A stretch of DNA of 64,000 bases, taken from assembly GCA_001557505.1 (NCBI GenBank), contig LSAX01000013.1:248001-312000 (forward strand), written 5' to 3'. How positions within the stretch are numbered: the stretch's first letter is position 1; each line of letters begins with the position of its first letter. The stretch comes from Reticulascus tulasneorum (Eukaryota; Ascomycota; Sordariomycetes; Glomerellales; Reticulascaceae). Below the pieces are notes generated by a model. The model was not told where the DNA came from and did not search any database. It saw only the letters and a list, made by a program, of their open reading frames with translations. A program made the position numbers and the translations under genes. Below, in pieces: positions 23,513 to 35,400 of this stretch.

Positions 23513-24981
23513 GATGAACGGTGGTGGTATGCTGATGCAATGTCAATTGACTGGCATGTGAATCAAGTAGGGGGCTTCTATCGAAGCCAGGCCATCTGGC
23601 AGGCCGAAGTGGACCAGTTGAACAGTCCAGCCTTCATGCTGCGAGAAGTCCGGAAAACTGAAGATCTACGGACGATTCCACAACACGGTGGTCTTCGCTT
23701 CACATGGCTACGGACTGCACGCTTAATAAGATGCGCCTGCGTCATCGACAAGGGTCTGCGTCAGTCGGCAGTGATACGCCGTCCCTCCAACACTATGGAA
23801 CGAAAATACACGGACAGGCTCCGAGACCTGTCATGCGGACCGAGGAAAATTTGAAACTAGAAGCGCAAATTTGCTCCTATGGTGCGCCGAACCTGGCCAC
23901 GGAGTTGAGTAGGCAAGTCATGCAACGGGGGATTGCCATCAACCGTGCTCCTGCGCATTTACATCCCGCCGGCACTATTACGTCCCGCAAGCTATTCGGG
24001 AGTTGAGACTTCGGGTTCATGTAGAAATGATGACTTTGCACTCGACATTTCAACACCAAGCACGAGGGTCACATATAGCTGACGTCTCAACTCTACAAAT
24101 CTTAATGACGGAGAGTCCAATGGCATTCTCTTCCTGGTTTGGCTTCCAGCGTCGACTCAATTGAGCAATACTAAGCAAAATATAATCTGTTTCTTAGTCG
24201 TTAGTACCAGCGAATGGTGCCTTTCAAAGTCTGCGAAGCTCGCAAATGACCTCAAACCAAATCCAGAATAAAATTTAAAGGGTTCATTATTGCAAACAGC
24301 GATCCCAAGTACTGGAGAGCGCTGTAAACTGTGCAAAACGTTGCAATATGAGCATCATCTTATAGGGGGAAAAGCCGGGTGAATTGTAGGTGACGCAAGC
24401 CTTATGGCACTTGACGGCGACCAGCAACTTCACACGCATTTCTCAGCTGCCATGTCTCGGCTAGCCCCAATGGGTGTGGTTTAATATAGGCGTTGATGGA
24501 GCTGAAGCAAAATCACGCAATAGTGAGAGAAAATAAGTTATAACCCCCCCTCCGGATGGTTGCATCCACGATATTACCCACAGAGGAGCTGAAACAGAAA
24601 TCTGGAGAACCACGGCGGATCAAACCTGGTGCAGACTGCGCACTTATTGCATTGCATATGCCATTGAAGACGCATGATTGGGTCATTTCTCCCTTAGCAA
24701 CGTGATGAAATTTTATCTCGTCTGGACAAGATCTTTCTAGAAGATGTATAGCTAAAAGATTGGGTACGATTTCGCTCGAGAGCTACATGAACTATCGAGT
24801 GACTTTATAAAGCCATTTTTAAAAGCGCGAAACGCGTGCCCATTCGCCTGGGTCAATGCAGTTAATCCTCACCGCCCATGATTAAACAAAAGAAATCCAG
24901 GCAATGACCACCCTATGAGAGAGAAGGGGGGCGCCTGTAACATGCATGTTGATTAAAGAAGCGAAGCGAGAGGTGGAACTT
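23513..24981. other. intergenic, sph3 promoter side
   Basis: About 1.5 kb between sph3 and the 3' end of uge3. It holds the sph3 promoter and possibly a missing 5' exon. A 20-codon upstream ORF starts on the minus strand near 23637. One StuA-like match is at 24832-24839. No other gene is supported. Confidence 0.4.
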
Positions 24982-26325
24982 CTATGCGGGGACACCATTG
25001 TCTTCAAACTTTTGCACGTAGTTCCAAAGGTCCTTGGCACACTTGTCAATGCTCTCTCGAGGTGTCCATCCAAGCTCTCGTACAGCTCGTTCCCGAGAGG
25101 CGACACAGAAGCCGACGTCTCCTGGTCGGCGTCCAACCCATCGCACGGGTATCTCTCGAGATGAGGCTTGCTCCAGGCTTCTGACAGCTTCTATGACTGT
25201 CGTGCCGGTTCCGGAACCAAGGTTGAATGTCCGGAAAGGGGCTGTAGATCCGGAGCTGAGTGCTGCAATGTGACCCCGTGCCACATCGCATACATGGACA
25301 TAATCCCGTACTGGCGTTCCGTCTCGGGTGTCCCAGTCACTTCCAAATACTTCAAGTTCAGGTCGTAGGCCGGTCAATACCTGTGTTGTGACTGGGAAGA
25401 GGTTTGTGGGCTCCTTGCGAGGGTTCTCGCCAAGGATCCCTGACGAGTCGCAGCCAATTGGATTGAAGTACCGTAGCGCAACTATTCTCCAAGCTGGATC
25501 TGAGAATGCTACATCTGCCAAGATAGCCTCGCAGAAGTACTTTGTTCTGGCATATGGGCTTGTGAGTCCCGAGATGGCAGGCTCGGCGACCATGAGGTTT
25601 CCGTTGTCATCAACGTACGTCTCGGGATGGTGAACCAAGTCCTCCTCCCGTAGAGGACGGCCAATGCTTGCAACCGATCCGTAGACAGTTGCTGATGAGG
25701 AGAAGACGAAATTTCGTATGCTGTGTTTGGCCAGGAGCTCCAGTAAGGATACGAGTCCGCAGACATTGTTGCTGTAATACTGCAGGGGCTTCTCAATTGA
25801 CTCGGCAACAGCCTTGTGGGCTGCGAAGTGGATGACTCCAGCGATCCGGGATCGGTAGGTTATCCGAGAGTCGCAGCCTGGTGATTGGGTTGTAGGCGAG
25901 GGCACTAGCTCCGAGTAGCTCTCCAAGAGGAAATCCATAGCTTTACTGCAATAGTCGACATTGTGAAAGTGAAGTTGAGGTGGAGTTCGACCTGTCAGCT
26001 TGCAGTGCTTGGCTGCGAGCTTCTCGATACCAGCCAACACTGCTTCATAGCTGTTACAGAGGTTATCCACGATAGCCACATTGTACCCGGCCTTAAGTAA
26101 TTCGAGTGACGTATGGGAACCGATGAAGCCCAGACCGCCGATGACAAGAATGAATTGATTGTTACTTGGACTTGGCTCTCCTGGCGCCGAGAAGGAGGCT
26201 CGGCTTAAGTCGAGGTAGGTTGGCAAGTCGCCATCCTCTGTGCTGGAACCGGGTGTTGTGGGCGGCGAGCTAGAAGCCAGAGACGCCGAAGACGAGAAGA
26301 CTTGGGAGTCGGAATCGCGTAGCAT
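24982..26325 (-). CDS. uge3: Uge3-type UDP-glucose/UDP-GlcNAc 4-epimerase
   Basis: Single-exon gene of 447 residues. It is a short-chain dehydrogenase/reductase of the GalE type: the NAD-binding GGLGFIGSHT at residues 63-72, SSSATVYG with the catalytic serine near 209-216, YARTK with Tyr258/Lys262, and the sugar-binding ALRYFNPIGC block. Uge3 interconverts UDP-glucose/UDP-galactose and UDP-GlcNAc/UDP-GalNAc, supplying both precursors of galactosaminogalactan in the cytosol. The first ~57 residues are a Ser/Pro-rich extension before the Rossmann fold that ordinary GalE proteins lack; whether it regulates or localises the enzyme is unknown. The cluster context (sph3 on one side, gtb3 divergent on the other) supports the dedicated Uge3 assignment over the housekeeping Leloir epimerase. 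Confidence 0.92.
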   Translation of the reverse strand: MLRDSDSQVFSSSASLASSSPPTTPGSSTEDGDLPTYLDLSRASFSAPGEPSPSNNQFILVIGGLGFIGSHTSLELLKAGYNVAIVDNLCNSYEAVLAGIEKLAAKHCKLTGRTPPQLHFHNVDYCSKAMDFLLESYSELVPSPTTQSPGCDSRITYRSRIAGVIHFAAHKAVAESIEKPLQYYSNNVCGLVSLLELLAKHSIRNFVFSSSATVYGSVASIGRPLREEDLVHHPETYVDDNGNLMVAEPAISGLTSPYARTKYFCEAILADVAFSDPAWRIVALRYFNPIGCDSSGILGENPRKEPTNLFPVTTQVLTGLRPELEVFGSDWDTRDGTPVRDYVHVCDVARGHIAALSSGSTAPFRTFNLGSGTGTTVIEAVRSLEQASSREIPVRWVGRRPGDVGFCVASRERAVRELGWTPRESIDKCAKDLWNYVQKFEDNGVPA

Positions 26326-29300
26326 GCTGGCGACTCTTGCTACAACATCTGCTTTGGTGGGTCAAAGACAGAGCGTGGGCAAACCAGAGGTCGAAGAGAG
26401 CTGGCCTGATCTCGTAGAACGACTCGAGATTTGGCGTTGTGGCACCTTTTGTGATATAATGTTGCTAAGAATCTTCGAAGAAGGAATTACTATAGGGATT
26501 TCCGCGGGCCCCCAAAAATCAGCTTTTCTGCAGGAGGGAAAATCCGGGGGTCGCTCGGATGCATAGTCAGACAACCAAAGCAGGGCAAAGGCTGCCAGGA
26601 TTCCGCCTGGGCATCCTCCTGGCTGTAGCCAACTTACGGGTGCCGAACTGTGTCACCTCCTCAAGCACTGAGGCTCACATTGCTGTGGAGCCCGGAATGG
26701 TTCGTAACTTGGCGCCGAGTATGTCGATCATGCAGTCTTAGACGACATGTCGATCTTGTTGGATGGTGAATTTTTTCTGCATTTCTCGAAGGCTCCCTCG
26801 TTTCGTTCCCAGTTTCCGAGTAAGAAAGAGGGCTGGCACCATGGCCCTGATAAATTGTGTGCTTCCAGAATTTTCCCGGCGGCTGGATGATGACGCGTCA
26901 AGAGTTGCCCTGGCGTGGTAAACATCGACTACCGACATCAGACGACCGAGCGGGTACGAGACTGAACCTCGTCCATAGGGCTTGGCGGCACGGCAGCTGA
27001 AGTTGGGATGAACTTGGGGTGCAGGAAGGAATATGACCAGGTCGGGGTCGTGAAGAACGGGGATATGGGACTTTGACGAGATGACGTCAAACGATGGGGT
27101 GGGTTCGAAAGGCAGACTCGCAGACACTACTGCGAGGAAGTGTTCACAGGGCGTGCTGGAGAGGCCGGTCTTGCAGCATGTAATTTGTATTGTGGAGCTC
27201 AGTGAGGCAGTCAGCAAGTCGTGAGCGAAGGAAACAGGTCCGCACAATTCCTTCTGGAACACGCGCATAGCGCAATATGGCACCATTCAAGCAAACCTGG
27301 TGTAACTCATATGGCTATTTCGCAAGCCCTAACGACTTTGGTAAGCAAGACGGTAATGGCGGACCGCAGTACTAGTACACCAAGAATCCCACCAACTTCA
27401 AATGAGGCCCACAGCCGCTTGCTCATATCACTTGCTAGTGGGTGAGTTGAAGTTGCTTACACACCGCCGTCTGACATGCTGCGGCTTGACCCACCATAGA
27501 CGGCTGTCTTCAACTCCGAAGATAACTAGGAATTGGTTCCAGAGAAGCATCGACGACACTCCCTCAGGCCCTAGCCCAAGAGGCTGAGCAGATGGAGGCC
27601 CAAAATAAAGCGCGAGTTACAGAGCGTGTAACGGACGGTGTTTGATTTAGACGCCGGAAGCAGGGGACAGCCTTCGACGGAAGAGACCCAACGCACAAAC
27701 GGAGACTCTGGCTAAGATGGACTACTCGGACGCATCGGCAACAGCAACAGTGCTACATCGGGTTCGGTAATATGGGCCGATAGTGCTTACAATATTAACG
27801 GTACTCGGGAACGGTGAAAGGTCTTTGAGCATGTTCTCTGTCTGACTCGCCGCAGTTTGGCACAAATCACGTTTTGTTGCCCTGTCCCTACGAATTCAAT
27901 TTTTTTTTCCACAATTTTCTTCCTCGTGTCCCCAGTTTCATTGGACCGGTTGCAGTTTAGTGTTATTAAATGAAACGTGTGGTTGTGGGAGATGATTACC
28001 AGCCTGTCGGGGCATATGTTGCGGCTATTTCAGATCCCTCAATCTCGGTACAACACAACATCCACATCTCCACACCATCCCCCTGCACGATATACCCCTG
28101 CTCGTCATATCTGCCGATACCACTCATCCGGTGATGTGGTTGGCTCGTCACTGCAATGTAGTTCCATGTTTGTCGTCGTGCCTGACCTAAGGCTAACTAC
28201 CGCCAGTCTGCATATGCCGGGAAACGTGGCATCCAAGCTTAGGGCAACTGGGGGAAGCGATCATCTTTGTAGATCTACAAGTCTACGTGGGACGATCGAT
28301 CCTAGCTACCCCGACCTTACGATTATAACTCCCAAGCGATACCAAAAGTCCGACCGGTCCGTGTTCCGTTACCACCATCACGTTCGGCATCCCGATTTGC
28401 TACAGCCGGCGATCACACGCGGCAGGCTTTGCAAAGCGACTCGCTAACAACCAACGTACGCGCGGAGTCTGCTCACCACCCACTCGGGTAAATGAACGTC
28501 CCCGGAGCCAGCTATTTTACCGCAATAACAGCCTGCAGCTGCTCGGTCATGACATGGACATGGACATGGACATGGACAGAAGGCTCGATACCCATCGGCC
28601 GCTGACTGTCATACACACCGTTATTTCATTCAGGGTGCTCCGCTTAGCTGACGAGGCCAACAGCGCTTTGGCCAGAGCGGTATGAATGACTCCTCCTGGC
28701 CTGATGCGTGGTGCAGGGGAGAATGTCCTCAATCTGCGGCAAACTTTACTTGCCACCAGGAATACATGAGCAGATGTGGCCCAATTTCAGCATTGCAGCC
28801 GGTAATGTGCGTACTCTGCCCAGCGGAAATTTCTACGCATGTCTGCCTCTCGATTCAAACAGCACGGCGCAGCTTGGTGGGTACTTCATTTCTAGTTTGC
28901 CTCTGTACGCCATGTGATGTTGACGTGGATCTGCAACTTGTGCATTTTTTGTTACTTTCCTTGTCACATACGATACAATTTTGTCCAAGCTGAGAGGTCC
29001 TCGTTCTCGCCTGGGATTACGGTTTCTCCTGACGACCCTCGGTCATGGCCACTACGGCCTAACCGGCGCCGCATCCAGACCCGCATGTCGAGGCCCATCT
29101 CAGCTCGTCCATTCGTCCTTCTCCTGCCATCTAAGCAGTAAATCTGTAGCTCAGGACCCCAGAGCTCGACATACTTGATATCCATGGTTTCGAACTTGTC
29201 TCCTCCGAAGCCATACCCATTCCTCGTAGCCACTACCGCCATTTTCCACTCTTAGCATTGCAAATATTCCGCACCACTCATGACACCTGCTGGAGAATTC

Positions 29301-29404
29301 GACTAGGCAGAGTGTCAGGGTGTTTCTGCCACACCAGTAGCCTAGGGTCCTCATTGGGCTTGTCCATTTTGTTACGTACAGTTGGTCAGCCTCACACAGT
29401 CCAC
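26326..29404. other. divergent promoter region, uge3-gtb3
   Basis: About 3.1 kb between divergent uge3 and gtb3. Minus-strand frames (for example 26738-27286) have no domain, and some lack ATG starts. A TGACGCGTCA palindrome (26891-26900) matches the StuA consensus on both strands, and a GACATG microsatellite is listed separately. No transcribed RNA can be recognised. Confidence 0.45.
28551..28578 (+). repeat. GACATG hexanucleotide microsatellite
   Basis: About 4.7 tandem copies of GACATG in the uge3-gtb3 intergenic region. Confidence 0.85.
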
Positions 29405-32400
29405 ATGGCATCATTCTTTCAGCCACCCTCTTCGGGGGATCCTACCATTGAAGCTTGCGATGACCTCACCTTCCAAGTTTACTGCAACAGTATTCTTCCG
29501 GCCGAGAAGAGGTTCCAGGACTGGTATCATTTGCTTAACCTCTCTCTCGCAGTCTTTGCCTTGGGTCTGCCTTTGGCAGTATGGGCCATTCGGATTAGCT
29601 CGAACTTCTTGAAAATAAGACGGCAGCAGAACAAGTCAAAGTAGCACATTACATGCCCTCCCTGTTTAGACTACGCTAATCTCTCTAAGTACTTCAAAGT
29701 CCATTCTCGCTGCGAGCAAGAGCTCGCTAGGCCTTGCTTCGCACTTTGAGGGGCTCAAGTCGGTCAAGTCATTTCTCTTCTGCCGCAGCAGATATGAGCT
29801 TCAAACGGCTTCAAAACTTCGCGACTGTGATGTTCTCATAGTCCCTGTGGTGACTGAGGAGGATGAGTTCGAGGGCTTTGAGACAGCTGCTCCTGTATCA
29901 GTCGTTGATGACAGAAGTGAGAAGATCGTTCTACCATGGATCGACTCCAGTTCACTGAGACAACATTCGGGGCCCGACTTTCTAAGCAGTGTAAGGCTTA
30001 TTCGCAGGACCTGTTCCTCAAACAGAAACACTGCGGTAGTAATCCGGTTCTCCGGAAAGTACGACCAAGAGCACTTAGCGGCCCTGTTGGAGATACTGGC
30101 TAGCATGCACATCGCCGTTATCGTTATGAGCGATCACGATTCGGACATCTGGAACACGCTCGACTTCGGTACGGTTGCAGGGGTGATCATCGAGAATGCA
30201 TGCATACTACGCAGCGGGGAGCGTCGCGACTACTTTCGCGCAGTAACGCTACGAAGCAGCATGCTAAAGTGCATCAAAGAACGCAAAGAACGGCCTGAGT
30301 TCTTTGTTGGCTTCCTAGATCTTTGGGAACGACGACCGACTGCCGCTATTGTGAGGAGATCTGCAAAGCTCAGCGACCACTTCGGTGCGGTGATGGAGCA
30401 CGGGCCAATCAGCCCGAGTGCCCAGCAGTCAGAGATGAGAAGTGCATCGAGAAGTATAAGTGCATTCGAGTTCCTGAGGCGATCGGAAAATACAGAGGTA
30501 CGTTGATATCTTGTGCGATATATGTGATTGTGCACTAACAATATATACAGCTTCAAAAGTCTTGGAGTTACGAAAAGAGAAGAGTTTTCATTCCAGGAAC
30601 TATCAGAGCGCCGATTGTTGCGCCGTTACCGCTGTCGGAGCTGGCAGTTCTGATACCAGAAATCAGGCTTCTTCTCAAGCCCACCGAACTACCATACGCG
30701 CTGAAGGAGCTTTACTTTCAAGAACCTACTCTAACCGCAGCGCCGCAGTATCTTAGTCTTGCCCCAACGAGGGGAAACTTCTGGGATCGATCGAGTGACG
30801 GGGAGACGCTTTCCACGCAAGGATGCTTCCCCTTGACATCCGATCTATCCAGAGTGCAGTATGGCGCCATTGTAGCCACGCAGACTCATCTGAGGGATCT
30901 CGATATGCTTCAGCCCCTGAAAGGAATTGACTTCCACCAGGTTTTGACGCAGTTACGAGAGTTTGTGGACACGAGCGAGTATCAATATCTCGTTCATGGA
31001 CTCATTGATGGTTTGTCAAGCTCCCATGTCTGTGTCTACAAAGGTCTCGACACGGGCTTTTCATTGCCTGGGGGAGCTGCATACTTCTGGGGTGTTTCCA
31101 AGGCACGTGAGGGTTCACCTGGTGGAACGCTTGATATCTTCATCTCTAGAAAATCCCCCAGTGATGCTGGTACTGTGCTTCACACATGGCTAGCACACCA
31201 TGGCATCCCCCGCGTCAAGAGGTACGAGGAAGAGTTGAAGCTTGAAACAGCTAGTTCCTTCGACGCTCCAGCTCAGTTACCAGTCAGTATCTCAGCTGGA
31301 ATCACGAGGGCGACCACCTCTGAGCTCCTATTTCTGCTGCAGCAAGTTCGAGTATCAAGGCTGATTCATCATTTTCGGGAGCCGATCATTGCGCTCTGCA
31401 AAGAAATACTTATCGAACAATCGTCCAAGATAGCTTGGCGACAAGCTCACTCTGAGCGCCTCTTGGACGGCTCGCTTACGGTCCAGGACCTGCTTCGTCT
31501 GAGGTGTGAGGAATATGTGCGCAGAGGAGCCAAGAGACTTCCATCACTTCCGAATCTTGTGCGGCTCAGTCAACTTGTTGAAAAGTTTATTCAGAATGCC
31601 CTATATGACGGGGACCGAGCCATTCTCAACGCCATGATGGACGCTTTACTCCATTCCTATGATCCTTGGAAGTCTTGGACCAATTGCGACCTTGTAGACA
31701 TCAACGCAGAGATCTTTGCGCTGATATATTTCTGCGCCCTTCGAAAGGCAGCTTTAGATGATGTATATCTGGAAGCTACCGACCGCTGCCCGCTCTTCGC
31801 ATCCCAGCCAGATCAAGCTGCGGTATTCTCGGAGCTCTGGGTGCTAGGTTCACAGTGTGAGATTTACTTCGGACTTCTACCCCGTGACCTCGGCGAGATT
31901 GTGTTCCGGAGACATCGAAGGCACTTACATCGAAATCCTCCAGACCCTGACGCCGCTGGAACGAAAGATTTGATGACGATGTACCTGAGCGCAGACTCTT
32001 CGCGGCGGCCAGAAGGCGAGAGTGTTGACCATCTTGCGCTTGTACCAGTCATAGCTAATGGAACGCTCCGGCGCTGGAGAAAACGATTCCTAGAATTCGG
32101 TGCCATGTCCATCTTTTGTCTTCCAGCCATACTGGACGTCTTTCTTCTCACGTTCCTTGGACGTGGACTGTTTATGACTGCATTCATGGACCCAAAGAAT
32201 GAAGGATACCTGCAAGTAGCCGTGTATGCGCTCCTTATCTCTCTCCTGATCACGGCTGGCGTGACAGGCTGGGTAGGTAGCATCGGAAACTACTATCTTC
32301 CTCATGTAAGTAGTTGCGAATTTGTCTAGCCTTGGGAGGTTGATTAACTGACTTTTTTGATAGTACGCGTACGAGAACATGGTCTACTTTCATGTGCAAA

Positions 32401-35400
32401 GGCTTTCTGGTGGTTTTGTCATCACTCTCGTCGTTGCGGTCTGTGGTCTTATCATCATCACAATAAAACAAAACGTACTGCTGGGTCTTACTTTCATGGT
32501 ATACTTGATAGCTATTACAACATACTTCAATCTTCTTGGTAAGAGTTTATTCCCGATCCCTAGTATTTTGGTCTGCTAACTCGTCGCCAGGCGTGATGTC
32601 GACCATGCACCAGCGAGATAGCCCCCTGACATCTGGCAGGACAGTACTCTGGAGAACAATCCCGGTTCTGTTCATCTCACCAATTTTATCATCACTAGTA
32701 AATGGTCATGATCTAGCCATCTACCCTCCGGTTATCTATGGATTCCTCGCACTCTGTCTGTATCAGTATCGGAGACTTTGCCGAGAATGGTCTACTTGGA
32801 TGACCAAGATTCCCAAAGTGACTGAGAAGGATGTTCTGGACTGGTACTCGCGCAATGAACAATCTCAGAGCAGCGACGATGAGATGGTACAACCGAAAAG
32901 CAAATCCAATAATAAGATTGCTTTGAAGACGTTTGGATTGGCAGTGAACTCCGTCCTGAGACGTGGGGCGGCCGCAACGGGCTATGATGATCCGATCGTT
33001 TCTCAAGTAGCCCGGGGATTGCCATATGCCCACTGGCTCTTGCAGAAGGAATGTGTCGATACTGATATGCCGGAAGACTTTACCACTCCGTGGTTTACGA
33101 TGCTTAGCGAGGGGCTGATCAAGCAACAGCAGCTTATTCGTGGCCTGAAGGAGCACAACGTCCTAATGTTGTTCCGATTTGCCCGTTATGACGTACGTGT
33201 TTCCATTTACACAGGAAGTCGCAGCAACTAACAGTCTCAGCTCGGTCTCAATCTCGGTCTATTCCTCGTGGCATTGATGGATCGCTGGGTCTCCATTATC
33301 ATGTCAGGCACCACGCCTCCAGAGGTGACTATGTACAGTGACGATCGCGCTCGCTACGGACTCTGCCTTTGCATTCTGTACTTCTGTGGTTCAGTTATGT
33401 TTCTCGATGCAACTTTACAGAAGTACTGGTCCCATCGGTATAAGCTTTCCCAGGAGAGATTGGCAGATTTTAGTCATGCTAAGTCAGTTGCGAAAGCATG
33501 GGAACGGTATGTCCACCCTCTACCTCGCTTGGTCTTTAATCATCACAGAATGCTGATTGCATACAAGAAAACGTCGGAGCATTGTTTTTGAGGCATTATT
33601 CAAGCTACTTTGCATCCAAGGGTTCATATTTGGTTCTACTACGATGCTGCTTTGGGTCTTTGTCGAGAACCATGAGACTATCATTCTCTACTATGCATAT
33701 GTCTGCGGCTATACCTGCGTCATTCTATTCCAAGTAAGTTCCACGGTCTTGACCGAGTTTCCTTTGCGCAAGGCTAGCGCGCTGACGCTGCTGCAATAGT
33801 TCAATCGTTGCTTCACCACCAATCTTCGAGCTCATACTACATCCATATTTTCAGCAGCATTCGTTGGTTTTGTGGCCGGCTGCACACTTCATGCCGTACC
33901 TGCGACAGCTGCTTTCTTATATAACGATGTAATCGCACTGAACGTTGCGGCGATTACAGCCGTGTTGCTCACCTCAATCTGGGCATGGAACGATTTCCAA
34001 ACGCCGTTTGCCGAGACTTCAACTTCGGATGTTACTGACAAAAAACAAAGAATATGGAAGCAACGGAAAATCACAGCCGAGACTGACGACGATCGTGACT
34101 CTCTAGATGAAATGATCGGGGACCTTCCTGGAATCAATATCACACCAGATGATGGATCATTTGTATCTCGCCGCATTTCCGAGTTTCTATTGCTAAGACA
34201 AGAGGAGCCCGCGTACTCGTCTCGAATAACTAAATGGTCTAAGAAGCTGATCGAGCAAACCGAGAAGATGTGGAATTCAGGGCGTCTACATATCACAGTC
34301 TCAAGCGACGAATCTTTTCAGCGTGCCGGGATACACGACCTGTGTTCCTTTAGCAAATTAGCCGACAACGGCACTCTCCGAATCACAGTTGGGCTGCTTG
34401 GCGAGAGTGATCTTAAACTTTCTTCCTGGCAGCCACTAGTAGCTACTGTGTAAGTTGACCACAAAGATCTAGCTCTTCGATATAGGCGCTAATTATGACA
34501 ACGCAGCGTTGGTGAAGCCATTTTTTATCATATTGCAAGGTCACAACTGGGTCTCAGCCACACGAAGGCAGTGGAAGCCGAACATCTGCTTGGTGAGATG
34601 AATACCACCATGTCAAAGAGAATTCACCTTGAGATCGCACTGCAAGATTCAGCGAAACTTACGAAGATCTGTCGAAGAACGAATGTGGAGTTGATGAAAC
34701 ACCTATGCCTGGACCTCAGTGTCGATTCACAGTGGGAAAGGCTGCCTGAGAGTGTGCGACAAGCCATCATATGCCGCATCACCGGAGCGAACGTCCCCAT
34801 CTATCAAGACACTCAAAAGTGGTTGAATGAACAGTCGATAGATATGCAGACAGCAGACTTCCATCTCAATCTGTGCTTGGGAATTGCTGGGGGAAGTCGA
34901 CAAGCGCAGAAGACGACTGTGTATTTTCCAGGAGAGGATTCTACTCGTCCTTTCACCGAGCCCGCAGAATTACAGATCATGCCAGTCAATAGTGCGCCAT
35001 TGCCAAAAGGCACAGTTGTAGCCTGGCTGCACAGGGCAGTCTCTGTGCCTGCTGTCTGTGTGAAGTGGATAGCCATTATCTCTGGCGCTGGATCCGACAT
35101 CGAACGAGAACTTTGGTACTGCCTCCGATGGATCTACTTTCGAGATACAATCTTGTTTGTCATCCTTCTGATCTGGAAGCTGTGCTGGATGGTTCGAAAC
35201 CTCTGGGTGTTCATGATCTTGATATATGATCGGCCAGCGCTTGTCAATATCTCTCGTTTAGCCAGAAAGGGGGCGTCACGGAAGGTCGTGGGGAATACCA
35301 TTATAGTCGAGCTTCCTCGGAAAACGGTGACAGGAATCGCCTCAGCAAGCGAAGCCGGCACCATGATCCTAGATATCTTCGATGGGTCTGTCGCGGAAGC

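Noticed and set aside
26738..27286. 182-codon minus-strand frame between uge3 and gtb3
   Set aside because: No domain, signal peptide or membrane segment, and composition like non-coding DNA; it lies in a divergent promoter region.
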